Shown: piece by piece, positions 38,872 through 50,139 of the stretch
Position numbering within the stretch: position 1 is the first letter of the stretch
Layout of the letters: every line of letters begins with the position of its first letter
NCBI RefSeq assembly: GCF_003937915.1
Contig: NZ_RHUM01000004.1
Span: 99,840 to 163,839 of the forward strand
From: Erwinia sp. 198
GTDB lineage: Bacteria > Pseudomonadota > Gammaproteobacteria > Enterobacterales > Enterobacteriaceae
Reading direction: 5' to 3'
DNA length: 64,000 bases
Notes under the pieces: generated by a model
Database searches by the model: none
What the model was told of the DNA's origin: nothing
What the model saw: the letters and a program-made list of their open reading frames with translations, nothing else
Translations under genes and position numbers: made by a program

Positions 38872-40746
38872 ATGACCATGAAAGGACAAGAGACGCGTGG
38901 CTTCCAGTCAGAGGTAAAACAGCTTCTGCACCTGATGATCCATTCCCTCTATTCAAACAAAGAAATTTTCCTGCGTGAACTGATCTCTAACGCCTCCGAT
39001 GCGGCCGACAAGCTGCGCTTCCGCGCGCTTTCTTCGCCGGAACTTTACGCGGGCGACGGCGATCTGCGCGTGCGTGTTTCTGTTGATAAGGAAAATCGTA
39101 CCCTGACGCTGAGCGATAACGGCATCGGGATGACGCGAGACGAAGTCATTGAAAATCTGGGCACCATCGCCAAATCCGGCACCAAATCCTTCCTGGAGTC
39201 TTTGGGATCCGATCAGGCGAAGGACAGCCAGCTGATCGGCCAGTTTGGCGTCGGCTTCTATTCCGCTTTTATCGTGGCGGACAAGGTTTCCGTGCGCACC
39301 CGCGCTGCCGGAGCGGCTGCGGATGAAGGCGTGTTCTGGGAATCCGCAGGCGAAGGCGAGTACACCATTGCCGATATCACCGTCGATGCTCGCGGTACGG
39401 AAATTACGCTGCACCTGCGCGAAGGCGAAGACGAGTTCCTGGACGCGTGGCGCGTGCGCAGCATCATCAGCAAGTATTCCGATCACATCGCGCTGCCGGT
39501 AGAGATTGAAGAGCATAACGAAGAAGAGAAAACCTCCCGTTGGGAAAAAATCAACAAGGCGCAGGCGTTGTGGACGCGCAATAAGTCTGAGATCAGCGAC
39601 GACGAGTATAAAGAGTTCTACAAACACGTTTCGCACGATTTTGCCGATCCGCTGACCTGGAGTCACAACCGCGTAGAAGGCAAGCAGGAGTACACCAGCC
39701 TGCTGTATATCCCTTCACAGGCGCCGTGGGACATGTGGAACCGCGATCACAAACACGGGCTGAAGCTCTACGTGCAGCGCGTGTTTATCATGGACGACGC
39801 CGAGCAGTTTATGCCGAACTATCTGCGCTTCGTCCGCGGCCTGATAGACTCCAGCGATCTGCCGCTGAACGTCTCGCGTGAAATCCTGCAGGACAGCCGC
39901 ATTACCCAGAACCTGCGCAACGCCCTGAGCAAGCGCGCGCTGCAAATGCTGGAGAAAGTGGCGAAGGATGACGAAGAGCAGTATCAGAAATTCTGGCAGC
40001 AGTTTGGTCTGGTGCTGAAAGAAGGCCCGGCTGAAGACAGCGCCAACAAAGAAACCATCGCCAAACTGCTGCGTTTCGCCTCTACCAGCAGCGAAGGCTC
40101 CGCGCAGACCGTGTCGCTGGAAGACTACGTCAGCCGCATGGTGGAAGGGCAGGAGAAGATTTACTACATCACCGCCGACAGCTATGCCGCTGCAAAAAGT
40201 AGCCCGCATCTGGAGCTGTTCCGTAAGAAAGGCATCGAGGTGCTGCTGCTCTCCGATCGTATCGACGAATGGATGATGAGCTATCTGACCGAGTTCGATG
40301 GTAAAACCTTCCAGAGCGTCAGCAAGGCGGACGAAGCGCTGAGCAAGCTGGCCGACGAAGAGAGCGAAGAGCAGAAAGAGGCGGAAAAAGCGCTGGAGCC
40401 GTTTGTCGACCGCGTGAAAACACTGCTGGGCGAGCGCGTGAAGGATGTGCGTCTGACGCACCGCCTGACCGACACGCCTGCTATCGTCACCACCGACGCC
40501 AACGACATGAGCACCCAGATGGCGAAGCTGTTTGCCGCTGCGGGCCAGCCGGTGCCGGAAGTGAAGTATTTGTTTGAGCTGAACCCGGAGCACGCGCTGG
40601 TTAAACGCGCTGCGGATACGCAGGACGAAGCCCGCTTCGGCGAGTGGATTGAGCTGCTGCTCGATCAGGCGATGTTTGCCGAGCGCGGCACGCTGGAAGA
40701 TCCTAACCAGTTTATCCGCCGCATGAACCAGCTGCTGCTGGGTTAA
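38872..40746 (+). CDS. htpG: Hsp90-family chaperone HtpG
   Basis: 624-residue homodimeric ATP-dependent chaperone. GHKL ATPase motifs: [22 protein letters not shown], and the lid [11 protein letters not shown]. Middle domain includes [11 protein letters not shown] with the catalytic Arg. Two starts are possible: ATG 38872 with GAGG five bases upstream, and ATG 38878, which gives the E. coli N-terminus MKGQETRGF but longer spacing. Heat-shock promoter upstream. Confidence 0.97.
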   Translation: MTMKGQETRGFQSEVKQLLHLMIHSLYSNKEIFLRELISNASDAADKLRFRALSSPELYAGDGDLRVRVSVDKENRTLTLSDNGIGMTRDEVIENLGTIAKSGTKSFLESLGSDQAKDSQLIGQFGVGFYSAFIVADKVSVRTRAAGAAADEGVFWESAGEGEYTIADITVDARGTEITLHLREGEDEFLDAWRVRSIISKYSDHIALPVEIEEHNEEEKTSRWEKINKAQALWTRNKSEISDDEYKEFYKHVSHDFADPLTWSHNRVEGKQEYTSLLYIPSQAPWDMWNRDHKHGLKLYVQRVFIMDDAEQFMPNYLRFVRGLIDSSDLPLNVSREILQDSRITQNLRNALSKRALQMLEKVAKDDEEQYQKFWQQFGLVLKEGPAEDSANKETIAKLLRFASTSSEGSAQTVSLEDYVSRMVEGQEKIYYITADSYAAAKSSPHLELFRKKGIEVLLLSDRIDEWMMSYLTEFDGKTFQSVSKADEALSKLADEESEEQKEAEKALEPFVDRVKTLLGERVKDVRLTHRLTDTPAIVTTDANDMSTQMAKLFAAAGQPVPEVKYLFELNPEHALVKRAADTQDEARFGEWIELLLDQAMFAERGTLEDPNQFIRRMNQLLLG

Positions 40747-40752
40747 TCGATC

Positions 40753-40780
40753 AAAGGCAGGGGGCAATGCCCCTGCCTTT
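40753..40780 (+). terminator. htpG terminator
   Basis: AAAGGCAGGGGCAATGCCCC and CTGCCTTT form a near-perfect hairpin, short T run. Confidence 0.75.
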
Positions 40781-41766
<986 letters not shown>

Positions 41767-41775
41767 TGCCTTCCG

Positions 41776-41795
41776 GGGCCAGCAAAAGCTGGCCC
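41776..41795 (+). terminator. Hairpin after adk
   Basis: GGGCCAGC, loop AAAA, GCTGGCCC. No T run, so it may be a processing or attenuating structure instead. Confidence 0.5.
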
Positions 41796-41882
41796 TACTA
41801 CAGCAATTGGTTACCCCTTCCTGATTTTCCGCTAGAATGATTCTCGTTTTCATCACCTGACATGCCCAGAGAAGGAATAACA

Positions 41883-42842
41883 ATGAGGCAAGATAAACCC
41901 GGCGTGCTGCTGGTGAACCTAGGTACACCTGACGCGCCAACCACGCCTGCTGTTAAACGCTACCTGAAACAGTTCCTCAGCGATAAGCGCGTGGTCGATA
42001 CGCCGCGCTGGCTGTGGTGGCCCATCCTGAACGGCGTGATCCTGCCGATCCGTTCGCCGCGCGTTGCAAAACTTTACGCATCGGTGTGGATGGAAGACGG
42101 CTCGCCGCTGATGGTCTACAGCAAACGGCAGCGCGAAGCGCTGGCGGCCCGGCTATCTATGCCTGTGGAGCTGGGCATGAGCTACGGCAATCCGAGTCTG
42201 AAAAGCGCGCTTGACAGCCTGATGGCGCAGGGCGTAACCCGCCTGATCGTGCTGCCGCTGTACCCGCAGTTTTCCTGCTCTACCGTGGCGGCGGTGTGGG
42301 ACGGCATTACCGAGGTCTTTGCCGGCTATCGCAGCCTGCCTTCAGTGCAGTTTATCCGCGATTACGCCACGCATCCGGCCTATATTGCCGCGCTGAAAGC
42401 CTCGGTCGAACGGTCGTTTGCTAAACATGGCAAACCGGATCTGCTGGTGATGTCTTTCCACGGCATTCCACAGCGTTTTGCCGATCAGGGCGACGATTAT
42501 CCGCTGCGCTGTCGGGAAACCAGCGAGGCGCTGATTGCCGCGCTGGGCCTGGCCGAACACGAAGCGATGCTGACTTTCCAGTCGCGCTTCGGCCGCGAGC
42601 CGTGGCTGACGCCTTATACCGACGAAACGATGCAGTCGCTACCGGCAAAGGGCGTGAAGCATGTGCAGGTCATGAGCCCGGGCTTCTCCGCCGACTGCCT
42701 GGAAACGCTGGAAGAGATCAGCGAGCAGAACTGCGAATTCTTTATGCACGCGGGCGGCACCAAGTTTGAATATATCCCGGCGCTGAACGACGATGAGCTG
42801 CATATTGATATGATGGTTGAGCTGGTCAACAGCCAGCACTAA
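41883..42842 (+). CDS. hemH: Ferrochelatase
   Basis: Inserts Fe2+ into protoporphyrin IX, the last step of heme synthesis. 319 residues. Motifs [12 protein letters not shown], the SFHGIPQRF segment with the metal-binding His and [15 protein letters not shown] are conserved, as is [13 protein letters not shown]. The start at 41883 follows AAGGA; the upstream ATG at 41862 is not needed. Confidence 0.97.
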   Translation: MRQDKPGVLLVNLGTPDAPTTPAVKRYLKQFLSDKRVVDTPRWLWWPILNGVILPIRSPRVAKLYASVWMEDGSPLMVYSKRQREALAARLSMPVELGMSYGNPSLKSALDSLMAQGVTRLIVLPLYPQFSCSTVAAVWDGITEVFAGYRSLPSVQFIRDYATHPAYIAALKASVERSFAKHGKPDLLVMSFHGIPQRFADQGDDYPLRCRETSEALIAALGLAEHEAMLTFQSRFGREPWLTPYTDETMQSLPAKGVKHVQVMSPGFSADCLETLEEISEQNCEFFMHAGGTKFEYIPALNDDELHIDMMVELVNSQH

Positions 42843-42916
42843 AACAGAGGGGTGTGGGCACTTAGCCGCATCCCTGTTATCATTGCCTGCCTGTATCCCT
42901 TCCTGAAGTCAGCAAC

Positions 42917-44221
42917 ATGAAATTTCCCGGCCAGCGTAAATCCAAACACTACTTTCCCGTCAGCGCGCGCGACCCGCTGCTCCAGCCCGTACAGCCGGAA
43001 AGCGAAACCGCGACCAGCTGGATAGCGGGTATCGATCAGATCCTGGTGGATATTGAAGCGAAGGTGGATGACGCTTTTGTGGCGCGCTACGGCCTGAGTG
43101 CGGGCCACTCGCTGGTGATCGAAGACGAGGTTGCCGAAGCGCTGTATGCAGAGCTGACGCAGAACAACCTCATCACCCATCAGTTTGCGGGCGGCACCAT
43201 CGGCAACACGCTGCACAATTACTCGGTGCTGGCCGACGACCGCTCGGTGCTGCTGGGCGTGATGTGCAGCAACGTGCAGATCGGCAGCTACGCCTATCGC
43301 TACCTGTGCAATACCTCCAGCCGTACCGATCTGAACTATTTGCAGGGCGTCGACGGCGCTATCGGCCGCTGCTTTACGCTGATTGGCGAACACGGCGAGC
43401 GTACCTTCGCCATCAGTCCGGGCATGATGAACCAGCTGAGCAAGGAAAGCATTCCTGAAGAGGTGGTAGCGGGCGCGTCCGCGCTGCTGCTGACCTCTTA
43501 TCTGCTGCGCTGCAAGCCGGGCGAACCGATGGCGGAAGCAACAATGCAGGCCATCGCCTGGGCGAAAAAGCATAACGTGCCGGTGGTGCTGACGCTGGGT
43601 ACGAAATACGTGATCGGTGACAATCCGCAGTTCTGGCGCGATTTCCTGCGCGATCACGTTTCCGTGGTGGCGATGAACGAGGAAGAGGGCGAGGCGTTGA
43701 CCGGCTTCAGCGATCCGCTACAGGCGGCGAATATGGCACTGGACTGGGTGGATCTGGTGCTGTGCACCGCCGGGCCGAACGGCCTGTATATGGCGGGCTA
43801 CACCGAGGAAGAGGGCAAACGCAAAACGCAGCATCCGCTGCTGCCCGGCGCTATCCCGGAGTTCAACCAGTATGAGTTTAGCCGCGCGATGCGCCACCAG
43901 GACTGCGAGCAGCCGCTGCGCATTTTCTCGCATATCGCGCCTTATATGGGCGGCCCGGAGAAGATCATGAACACCAACGGCGCGGGCGACGGCGCGCTGG
44001 CGGCGGTGCTGCACGATATCACCGCTAACGACTATCACCGCCTGAACGTGCCGAACTCCAGCAAACATGGTCGTCGCTACCTGACCTATTCCTCGCTGGC
44101 GCAGGTTTGTAAATACGCCAACCGCGTCAGCTATCAGGTGCTGAATCAGCACTCGCCGCGCCTGACCCGAGGGCTGCCGGAGCGCGAAGACAGCCTGGAA
44201 GAGTCCTACTGGGAAAGATAA
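42917..44221 (+). CDS. gsk: Inosine-guanosine kinase
   Basis: 434-residue PfkB/ribokinase-fold kinase that phosphorylates inosine and guanosine in purine salvage. The C-terminal catalytic signature is NTNGAGDGALAAVLHD, with the base Asp in GAGDGA. In E. coli aes lies between hemH and gsk; it is missing here. Confidence 0.96.
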   Translation: MKFPGQRKSKHYFPVSARDPLLQPVQPESETATSWIAGIDQILVDIEAKVDDAFVARYGLSAGHSLVIEDEVAEALYAELTQNNLITHQFAGGTIGNTLHNYSVLADDRSVLLGVMCSNVQIGSYAYRYLCNTSSRTDLNYLQGVDGAIGRCFTLIGEHGERTFAISPGMMNQLSKESIPEEVVAGASALLLTSYLLRCKPGEPMAEATMQAIAWAKKHNVPVVLTLGTKYVIGDNPQFWRDFLRDHVSVVAMNEEEGEALTGFSDPLQAANMALDWVDLVLCTAGPNGLYMAGYTEEEGKRKTQHPLLPGAIPEFNQYEFSRAMRHQDCEQPLRIFSHIAPYMGGPEKIMNTNGAGDGALAAVLHDITANDYHRLNVPNSSKHGRRYLTYSSLAQVCKYANRVSYQVLNQHSPRLTRGLPEREDSLEESYWER

Positions 44222-44225
44222 GATG

Positions 44226-44255
44226 AGAGCCGCCTCTTTCACGGAGGCAGCTCTT
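44226..44255. terminator. Terminator gsk / ybaL
   Basis: AGAGCCGCCTC and GAGGCAGCTCT arms with one bulge, followed by TTTC. It lies between the convergent genes gsk and ybaL. Confidence 0.65.
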
Positions 44256-45938
44256 TCAGATCGGGCTGGGTTGCGCCGCGCTTTCCTTTTCTGCCAGCAT
44301 AATATTCAGCATACTGTTGGCAATCTCCCGCTCGCCCATCACCACCTGATTCGCGCCGCGTTCGGTAATGTAGTTTACCTCTTCGTCATGATGCGCGCGG
44401 GCCAGGATCTCAATCGCCGGACGCTTCTCGCGCGCGGCGGTGACGATTTCGCCCGCTTCAAAACCGTTAGGGATGGTCAGCAGCAGCCAGCGCGCGCAGT
44501 CCAGACGCGCCAGATCCATCGTCTCCGTGCGAGCAGCATTGCCCAACACGGCGCTGATCCCTTCCGCCCTTAAGGCATCCACCCGCGTTCGGCTGTTCTC
44601 AACCACCACAATCGGCACGCCGTTTTCAATCAGTTTCCTGCCCAGCAGGCTGCCTACGCGGCCAAAACCGACGATGATGGCGTGGTTACAGAGGTTAACC
44701 GGGATCGGGTTTTCCTCTTCCATTATTGCGGCCTGTTGCTGCTCTTCCTCGGCCTCTTTTTTACCCAGATAACGCTGCAGCAGCGCGAAAAGCAGCGGAT
44801 TAAGCATGATGGAAAGGATAGCGCCCGCCAGCACCAGGTTGCGGCCTTCTTCGGGCAGCAGCTTTAGCGAGATCCCCAGTCCGGCGAGGATAAAGGCGAA
44901 TTCGCCGATCTGTGCCAGGCTCACCGAAATGGTCAGCGCGGTGCGGCGGGAATGGCCGAACAGCAGCACCAGCAGCAGCGCGGCCAGCGATTTGCCCAGC
45001 ACAATAATAGCCAGCACGCCCGCAACCGCTAGCGGCTGTTCCAGCAGGATCATCGGGTCGAACAGCATGCCGACGGAGACGAAAAACAGCACCGCAAAGG
45101 CGTCGCGCAGCGGTAAAGTATCATGCGCGGCGCGATGGCTCAGCTCGGACTCGTTCAATACCATGCCCGCAAAGAAAGCGCCCAGCGCAAAGGAAACGTC
45201 AAAAAATTCTACCGCGCCGAAAGCGATGCCCAGTGCCAGCGCCAGCACCGCCAGGGTAAACAGCTCTCTGGAGCCGGTCGCGGCGCTGCGGGCGAGGATC
45301 CAGGGCACCGCGCGTCGACCGACCACCATCATCAGCACCATAAAGGCCACCACCTTGCCGATGGTAACCAGCAGATCGACCAGCAGCATACTCACGCTGG
45401 CGTTGCCTTGCTCAAACATGCCCGCGATAGCCGGAAGCAGCACCAGTGCCAGCACCATTACCAGATCTTCCACAATCAGCCAGCCGATAGCAATCTGCCC
45501 GCGCTGACTGTCGAGAAGCTGCCTGTCTTCCAGCGCGCGCAGCAGCACCACGGTACTGGCGGTGGAAAGGCAAAGGCCGAATACCAGCCCGGTCATCCAC
45601 GGCCAGCCCAGCAGCGAAGACAGCCCCATCCCTAACAGCGTGGCGACGGCAATCTGTGCCACGGCCCCGGGGATGGCGATCGCTTTAACTGCCATCAGAT
45701 CCTTTAGCGAAAAATGCAGGCCAACGCCAAACATCAGCAGCACAACGCCCAGCTCCGCCAGCTCGGGCGCCAGATTGGTATCGGCGACGAAACCGGGGGT
45801 GAACGGGCCAGCCAGCACGCCAGCCAGCAAATAGCCAACCAGAGGCGAAACCCGTAGCCGGTTGGCCAGCATACCCAGGAGAAAAGCGAGAACAAGCCCG
45901 CCGACAATGGTGGTGATAAGCGGGGTAGTGTGGTGCAT
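44256..45938 (-). CDS. ybaL: Kef-type cation:proton antiporter YbaL
   Basis: 560-residue CPA2-family transporter. About 12 membrane helices (from ITTIVGGLVLAFLLGMLAN) are followed by a cytosolic TrkA-N/RCK domain starting HAIIVGFGRVGSLLGRKL, which binds NAD or a nucleotide. Start ATG at 45938 has AAGGAG; the frame runs on upstream without support. fsr, next to it in E. coli, is missing. The ion is probably K+; inference from family. Confidence 0.94.
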   Translation of the reverse strand: MHHTTPLITTIVGGLVLAFLLGMLANRLRVSPLVGYLLAGVLAGPFTPGFVADTNLAPELAELGVVLLMFGVGLHFSLKDLMAVKAIAIPGAVAQIAVATLLGMGLSSLLGWPWMTGLVFGLCLSTASTVVLLRALEDRQLLDSQRGQIAIGWLIVEDLVMVLALVLLPAIAGMFEQGNASVSMLLVDLLVTIGKVVAFMVLMMVVGRRAVPWILARSAATGSRELFTLAVLALALGIAFGAVEFFDVSFALGAFFAGMVLNESELSHRAAHDTLPLRDAFAVLFFVSVGMLFDPMILLEQPLAVAGVLAIIVLGKSLAALLLVLLFGHSRRTALTISVSLAQIGEFAFILAGLGISLKLLPEEGRNLVLAGAILSIMLNPLLFALLQRYLGKKEAEEEQQQAAIMEEENPIPVNLCNHAIIVGFGRVGSLLGRKLIENGVPIVVVENSRTRVDALRAEGISAVLGNAARTETMDLARLDCARWLLLTIPNGFEAGEIVTAAREKRPAIEILARAHHDEEVNYITERGANQVVMGEREIANSMLNIMLAEKESAAQPSPI

Positions 45939-46363
45939 GCTTCTCTCCTTGTATGTGCAAATGTATCCGAATGTAAGCTTAAAGTGTATGGTATATCCGG
46001 CTATTCTGCCTGCCTTATTCAGGTAAAAATGTGAAAAAAAGCGCTGGCAGCAAAAACACACAGGATCGTGTGGTTTTAATGTATTAAGTGGCTGGAAGGC
46101 TGAATAATACCTGCTCTGATAATAAAGATTATGCAGTTATCTTTCAAAACACAGGCCGCTTTTTTGCGACACAGCTGCTAACAATCGCGCTAAACAGGAT
46201 GCGTATGCAGCAAGGCCGCAGTTTTAGCACTCATCTTGCCGTCGCGCTTGTTTTAAGGACCTGCGACGCGATGCTGAAAAACGGCACCGCTTGCCATTCG
46301 CCGCGCCTGTAGTAGATTGCTGGTTACGCCAGCCTTATAAGTGTTTCAACAAGGAGATCCGTT
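45939..46363. promoter_or_regulatory. Divergent region ybaL / ushA
   Basis: 425 bases holding both promoters. A plus-strand frame at 46088-46312 has no ribosome binding site and no recognisable product. In E. coli fsr lies here. Confidence 0.5.
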
Positions 46364-48118
46364 GTGCTTTCACTGAAAAAAAACTCGCTGACGCTATTAG
46401 CGCTGGCTTTACTCAGCGCGCCGCTTGCCGCGCAGGCCTGGGTTAAAGACAGGGTTTATAAGTTCACCGTGCTGCATACCAACGATCATCACGGCCGCTT
46501 CTGGCAAAACGAGCATGACGAGTACGGGCTGGCGGCGCAAAAAACCATGATGGATCAGATCCGCTACGACGTGCAGGCGCACGGCGGCGCGGTGTTGATC
46601 CTCTCCGGCGGCGATATCAATACCGGCGTGCCGGAATCGGATTTACAGGACGCCGAACCCGACTTTCGCGGCATGAACCTGATTGGCTACGATGCGATGG
46701 CGATCGGCAACCACGAGTTTGATAACCCGCTTTCCGTGCTGCGTCAGCAGCAGAAATGGGCAAAATTCCCGCTGCTTTCTGCCAACATTTATCAGAAAAG
46801 CACCGGACAGCGTCTGTTCCAGCCCTATGCATTATTTAACCGGATGGGACTGAAAATCGCGGTGATCGGACTGACCACTGACGACACGGCAAAAATTGGC
46901 AACCCGGAGAATTTTACCGACATCGTTTTTCATAAACCGGCGACGGAAGCGAAGGCGGTGGTGGAAGCGCTGCGCCAGCAGGAAAAGCCTGACGTGATTA
47001 TCGCAGCGACGCATATGGGCCATTACGATAACGGTAATCACGGCTCCAACGCGCCGGGCGACGTCGAGATGGCGCGGGAGCTGCCGGCAGGCTATCTGGA
47101 TATGATCGTGGGCGGTCATTCTCAGGATCCGGTCTGTATGGCTAAGGAAAACGTCAGGCAGGCGAATTACGTGCCGGGCACGCCGTGCCAGCCGGATCGG
47201 CAAAACGGCACCTGGATTGTTCAGGCGCACGAATGGGGAAAATATATCGGCCGGGCCGATTTTACCTTTCTGAACGGCAAGCTGACGCTGGAACATTACG
47301 AACTGGTGCCGATCAACCTGCGGCACAAGGTGACCAACGCCGACGGTAGCGTCAGCTGGGTAAATTACACTCAGGAAATTGCCAAAAATCCGGCGATGAT
47401 GAAGCTGCTGACGCCTTTCCAGAAAAAGGGAGAAGCGCAGCTTAACGTAAAAATCGGCAGCGTGGATGGGCATCTGGAGGGGGATCGCAGCAAGGTGCGC
47501 TTTGTGCAGACCAATCTTGCCCGTGTGCTCCTGAGCGCGCAGGCGGAGCGAACCGGCGCTGATTTCGCGGTAATGAGCGGCGGCGGCGTGCGGGACTCCA
47601 TCGAACCCGGCGACATCACCTACAAGGATGTGCTGAAGGTGCAGCCTTTTGGCAACACGGTAGTCTATGTCGATATGAAGGGCAGCGAAGTTGAAAAATA
47701 TCTGGCGGTAGTGGCGAATAAACAGGTCGATTCCGGCGCCTACGCGCAGTTGGCCAACGTTAGCCTGACGGCCGATGGCAGCAGCGTTCATGAGGTAAAA
47801 ATCAAAGGCGAACCGCTACAGGCGGACAAAACCTACCGCATGGCGACGCTCAGCTTTAACGCGACCGGTGGCGACGGCTATCCTGTTATCACCTCAATGC
47901 CGGGCTACGTAAACACCGGCTTTGTCGATGCCGAGGTGCTGAAACAGTATATTGAGAAGCACTCGCCGCTGAAGGCCAGCGCTTTTGAACCGCACGGCGA
48001 AATTCTTTATCAGCAGAAGGCCGCCGTGACGGAACGAAAAGCCGACGAGCCGCCGAAAAAGTGGCGGCTGCCGCGTGTTGAACTGGCTATGCGCCAGATC
48101 TGGTCGTCACTGTTCTGA
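46364..48118 (+). CDS. ushA: UDP-sugar hydrolase / 5'-nucleotidase with C-terminal tail
   Basis: Periplasmic enzyme that degrades UDP-sugars and nucleotides for nucleoside uptake. Signal peptide ends near AAQA. Metallophosphatase motifs are TNDHHGRF, SGGDINTG, GNHEFD and GGHSQDP, followed by a C-terminal substrate domain with NATGGDGYP. GTG start after AAGGAG. At 584 residues it is about 34 longer than E. coli UshA: after HGEILYQ comes a basic, Pro-rich tail ending VELAMRQIWSSLF, absent from the E. coli protein. Its 3' end overlaps the convergent PACE gene by 12 bases. Confidence 0.95.
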   Translation: MLSLKKNSLTLLALALLSAPLAAQAWVKDRVYKFTVLHTNDHHGRFWQNEHDEYGLAAQKTMMDQIRYDVQAHGGAVLILSGGDINTGVPESDLQDAEPDFRGMNLIGYDAMAIGNHEFDNPLSVLRQQQKWAKFPLLSANIYQKSTGQRLFQPYALFNRMGLKIAVIGLTTDDTAKIGNPENFTDIVFHKPATEAKAVVEALRQQEKPDVIIAATHMGHYDNGNHGSNAPGDVEMARELPAGYLDMIVGGHSQDPVCMAKENVRQANYVPGTPCQPDRQNGTWIVQAHEWGKYIGRADFTFLNGKLTLEHYELVPINLRHKVTNADGSVSWVNYTQEIAKNPAMMKLLTPFQKKGEAQLNVKIGSVDGHLEGDRSKVRFVQTNLARVLLSAQAERTGADFAVMSGGGVRDSIEPGDITYKDVLKVQPFGNTVVYVDMKGSEVEKYLAVVANKQVDSGAYAQLANVSLTADGSSVHEVKIKGEPLQADKTYRMATLSFNATGGDGYPVITSMPGYVNTGFVDAEVLKQYIEKHSPLKASAFEPHGEILYQQKAAVTERKADEPPKKWRLPRVELAMRQIWSSLF

Positions 48119-48541
48119 AGAAACAGGATGCGCTTTGCGCTGCCATTTGGCGCGAAGCGTGTCGTATAACCAGTTATAAACCACCGTATAGGGCAGGAAG
48201 AAAAGGAAAAAGCCGATTTCCAGCAGCAGCGCCTGCCACAGCGAAACGTCCAGCATCCAGGCGGCGATTGGCAACCCAATCAGAATAAATCCGCCTTCAA
48301 AAGCCAGCGCGTGCACAATACGCAGCAGCCAGCTCTGACGGCCGTTCGGGAAAAGACGGTCGAAACCGGCGTTGTAAACCATATTCCAGAGCATGGCGAC
48401 GGTCGACAGCATAATAGCCAGCGCGCCCATCTGGAACAGCGGTTTGTCCATTGCCCACGCGGCCAGCGGCGAAACTATCGTCACGGCCAATGCTTCAAAA
48501 CCCAGGGCGTGGAAAAAACGTTCTTTCAGTGTACGGCTCAT
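48107..48541 (-). CDS. PACE-family biocide efflux transporter
   Basis: 144-residue membrane protein with four helices in two bacterial-transmembrane-pair repeats: MSRTLKERFFHALGFEALAV and later RIVHALAFEGGFILIGLPIA. This is the proteobacterial antimicrobial compound efflux family (AceI type), which exports chlorhexidine, acriflavine or polyamines by proton antiport. The conserved Glu of helix 1 is present in FEAL. AAGGAG start. Divergent from a LysR regulator, the usual arrangement. Confidence 0.9.
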   Translation of the reverse strand: MSRTLKERFFHALGFEALAVTIVSPLAAWAMDKPLFQMGALAIMLSTVAMLWNMVYNAGFDRLFPNGRQSWLLRIVHALAFEGGFILIGLPIAAWMLDVSLWQALLLEIGFFLFFLPYTVVYNWLYDTLRAKWQRKAHPVSSEQ

Positions 48542-48626
48542 TGGTTCTCCTTAAAATCAGAGCGGTATTTTGCCTGCCCGGTTTGCTAAGATAAAATGAT
48601 TACCTATCGGAAAAAGCGATACTTAA

Positions 48627-49493
48627 ATGCGATATTCACCGGAATCGTTACGGGCGTTTGTACAGACGGTGGAAAGCGGCTCCTTTTCTGCCGCTGCCAG
48701 AGCGCTGCGTAAAAGCCAGTCCACCGTCAGCGCCGCCGTAGCCAACCTGGAGACAGATTTGGGATTTACCTTGTTCAGCCGCGACGGCCGCTCGCCGGTA
48801 CTGACAGAGAACGGGCAGCGGGCGCTGGTACAGGTGCGGGAGATACTGGCGGCCAGCGAGCGGCTGGATGAGTTAGCTATCCGCCTGACTGGCGATGTGG
48901 AACCTTGCCTGAGCATGGCGATCTCCGATTTCTGGCAGGCGGATTACCATGAATCGCTGCTGAGGCGCTTTGCCGATCGCTACCCGCAGATTGAATTTGA
49001 ATGCATGATTGCCGAAGATGCCGACGTTATCGATCTGATCCAGGCCGGAAGGGCGCATATTGGGGTGATCCGCGTGCAGCCGCATTACCCGGCTGATATC
49101 GCCACGGCAAGGCTCCAGGTGAAAGCACAGATGGCTATTTATCTGCATCAGGATCATCCGCTGACGCGCCAGGCTGTCGTCAGCAGCGAAGCGTTAAAAA
49201 GCGAACGGCAGCTCTGTCTGAACACGTGGGTAGAGAAGGGGCGCCCCCGGCCGGGCAACGGCGTCTGGTCTGCGCCTTCTTATCTGCTGCTGCTGGAGAT
49301 GGCCGAACAGGGGTTTGGCTGGACGATACTGCCGCGCTGGCTGGTGGAGCAATTCGGCCATCAGGTGCTGCGCGAGCTGCCGATCGACGGCTGGCCGCAG
49401 AATCTTTCGGTGGATGTCGCCTGGTCGCGGCTGTCGCCGCCCGGACCGGCCGGGCGCTGGATGATCGATCGGCTGCTGGCGCAGACTAACTAG
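48627..49493 (+). CDS. LysR-family regulator, probable regulator of the PACE gene
   Basis: 288 residues. N-terminal winged helix: [20 protein letters not shown] and [14 protein letters not shown]. Co-inducer domain from residue 90. Divergent from the PACE gene across 85 bases, as AceR with AceI, so local control is likely. The start lacks a strong ribosome binding site. Convergent with ybaK, overlapping by 4 bases. Confidence 0.88.
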   Translation: MRYSPESLRAFVQTVESGSFSAAARALRKSQSTVSAAVANLETDLGFTLFSRDGRSPVLTENGQRALVQVREILAASERLDELAIRLTGDVEPCLSMAISDFWQADYHESLLRRFADRYPQIEFECMIAEDADVIDLIQAGRAHIGVIRVQPHYPADIATARLQVKAQMAIYLHQDHPLTRQAVVSSEALKSERQLCLNTWVEKGRPRPGNGVWSAPSYLLLLEMAEQGFGWTILPRWLVEQFGHQVLRELPIDGWPQNLSVDVAWSRLSPPGPAGRWMIDRLLAQTN

Positions 49494-49975
49494 CTGCGGT
49501 CGCGCTTCGCGATAGCGGCAAAGCTGGCGTTGAGCTGTCGCGCCAGATCCTGCGGAGCCAGCTCTATCTCAAGCCCGCGTCGTCCGCCGGAAACAAACAC
49601 GGTGGGAAACTGCTGTGCCAGCGTATCCACCACGACGGGCAGACGTTTTTTTTGCCCCAGCGGGCTGATACCGCCGAGCTGGTAGCCCGTGATACGCTGG
49701 GCGATCTGCGGATCGGCCATTTCGACTTTCTTTACGCCTAACGCTTTGGCGACGCTTTTTAAATCCAGCTGTCCTGCAACGGGCGTGACGGCTACCGCCA
49801 GCGTGTTTGCCTCGCCGTTCAGCGAAACCAGCAGCGTTTTAAACACCCGATCGGGATCCTGGTTGAGCATCCGTACGGCTTCATCGCCAAAGTGGGTTTC
49901 GCTGCTGTCGTGTTCATAGCTGTGCAGCTGAAATTTTATTTTTTGCTTTTCAAGCAGTTTTACGGCTGGCGTCAC
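49490..49975 (-). CDS. ybaK: Cys-tRNA(Pro) deacylase YbaK
   Basis: Editing hydrolase that removes Cys from mischarged tRNA-Pro. 161 residues. [21 protein letters not shown], split here as [10 protein letters not shown], and [17 protein letters not shown] are the family signatures, the Lys in KTLLV being catalytic. The start chosen is GTG at 49975 with GAGGAG seven bases upstream; an ATG at 49999 lies before that box. Confidence 0.94.
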   Translation of the reverse strand: MTPAVKLLEKQKIKFQLHSYEHDSSETHFGDEAVRMLNQDPDRVFKTLLVSLNGEANTLAVAVTPVAGQLDLKSVAKALGVKKVEMADPQIAQRITGYQLGGISPLGQKKRLPVVVDTLAQQFPTVFVSGGRRGLEIELAPQDLARQLNASFAAIAKRDRS

Positions 49976-50044
49976 GGCGCTTCTCCTCAGGTGGCGCATG
50001 GAACAACTGGCGAAAAAAAGTACTGGCGAAAATGTGGGATCCAG

Positions 50045-50139
50045 GCGACAATCTTTGCCCCTTCGGTCCTTGTCGAAGGCGAACTAAAATCATAAAACAG
50101 ATCATATTCATGGCCGATAGCAATATTGGCCTTTTTTTT
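50045..50139 (+). ncRNA. chiX: ChiX-like small RNA locus
   Basis: E. coli encodes the Hfq-dependent sRNA ChiX between ybaK and ybaP. In the same place here is a terminator GGCCGATA, loop GCAA, TATTGGCC and a T run (50112-50139), almost identical to that of ChiX and likewise overlapping the ybaP stop. An A/U-rich linker and a 5' hairpin CGACAA/TTGTCG precede it. The chitoporin-pairing TTCCTCTTTG of E. coli is not present; GGTCCTTGTC in the 5' hairpin might pair with a Shine-Dalgarno. 5' end uncertain. Confidence 0.6.
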
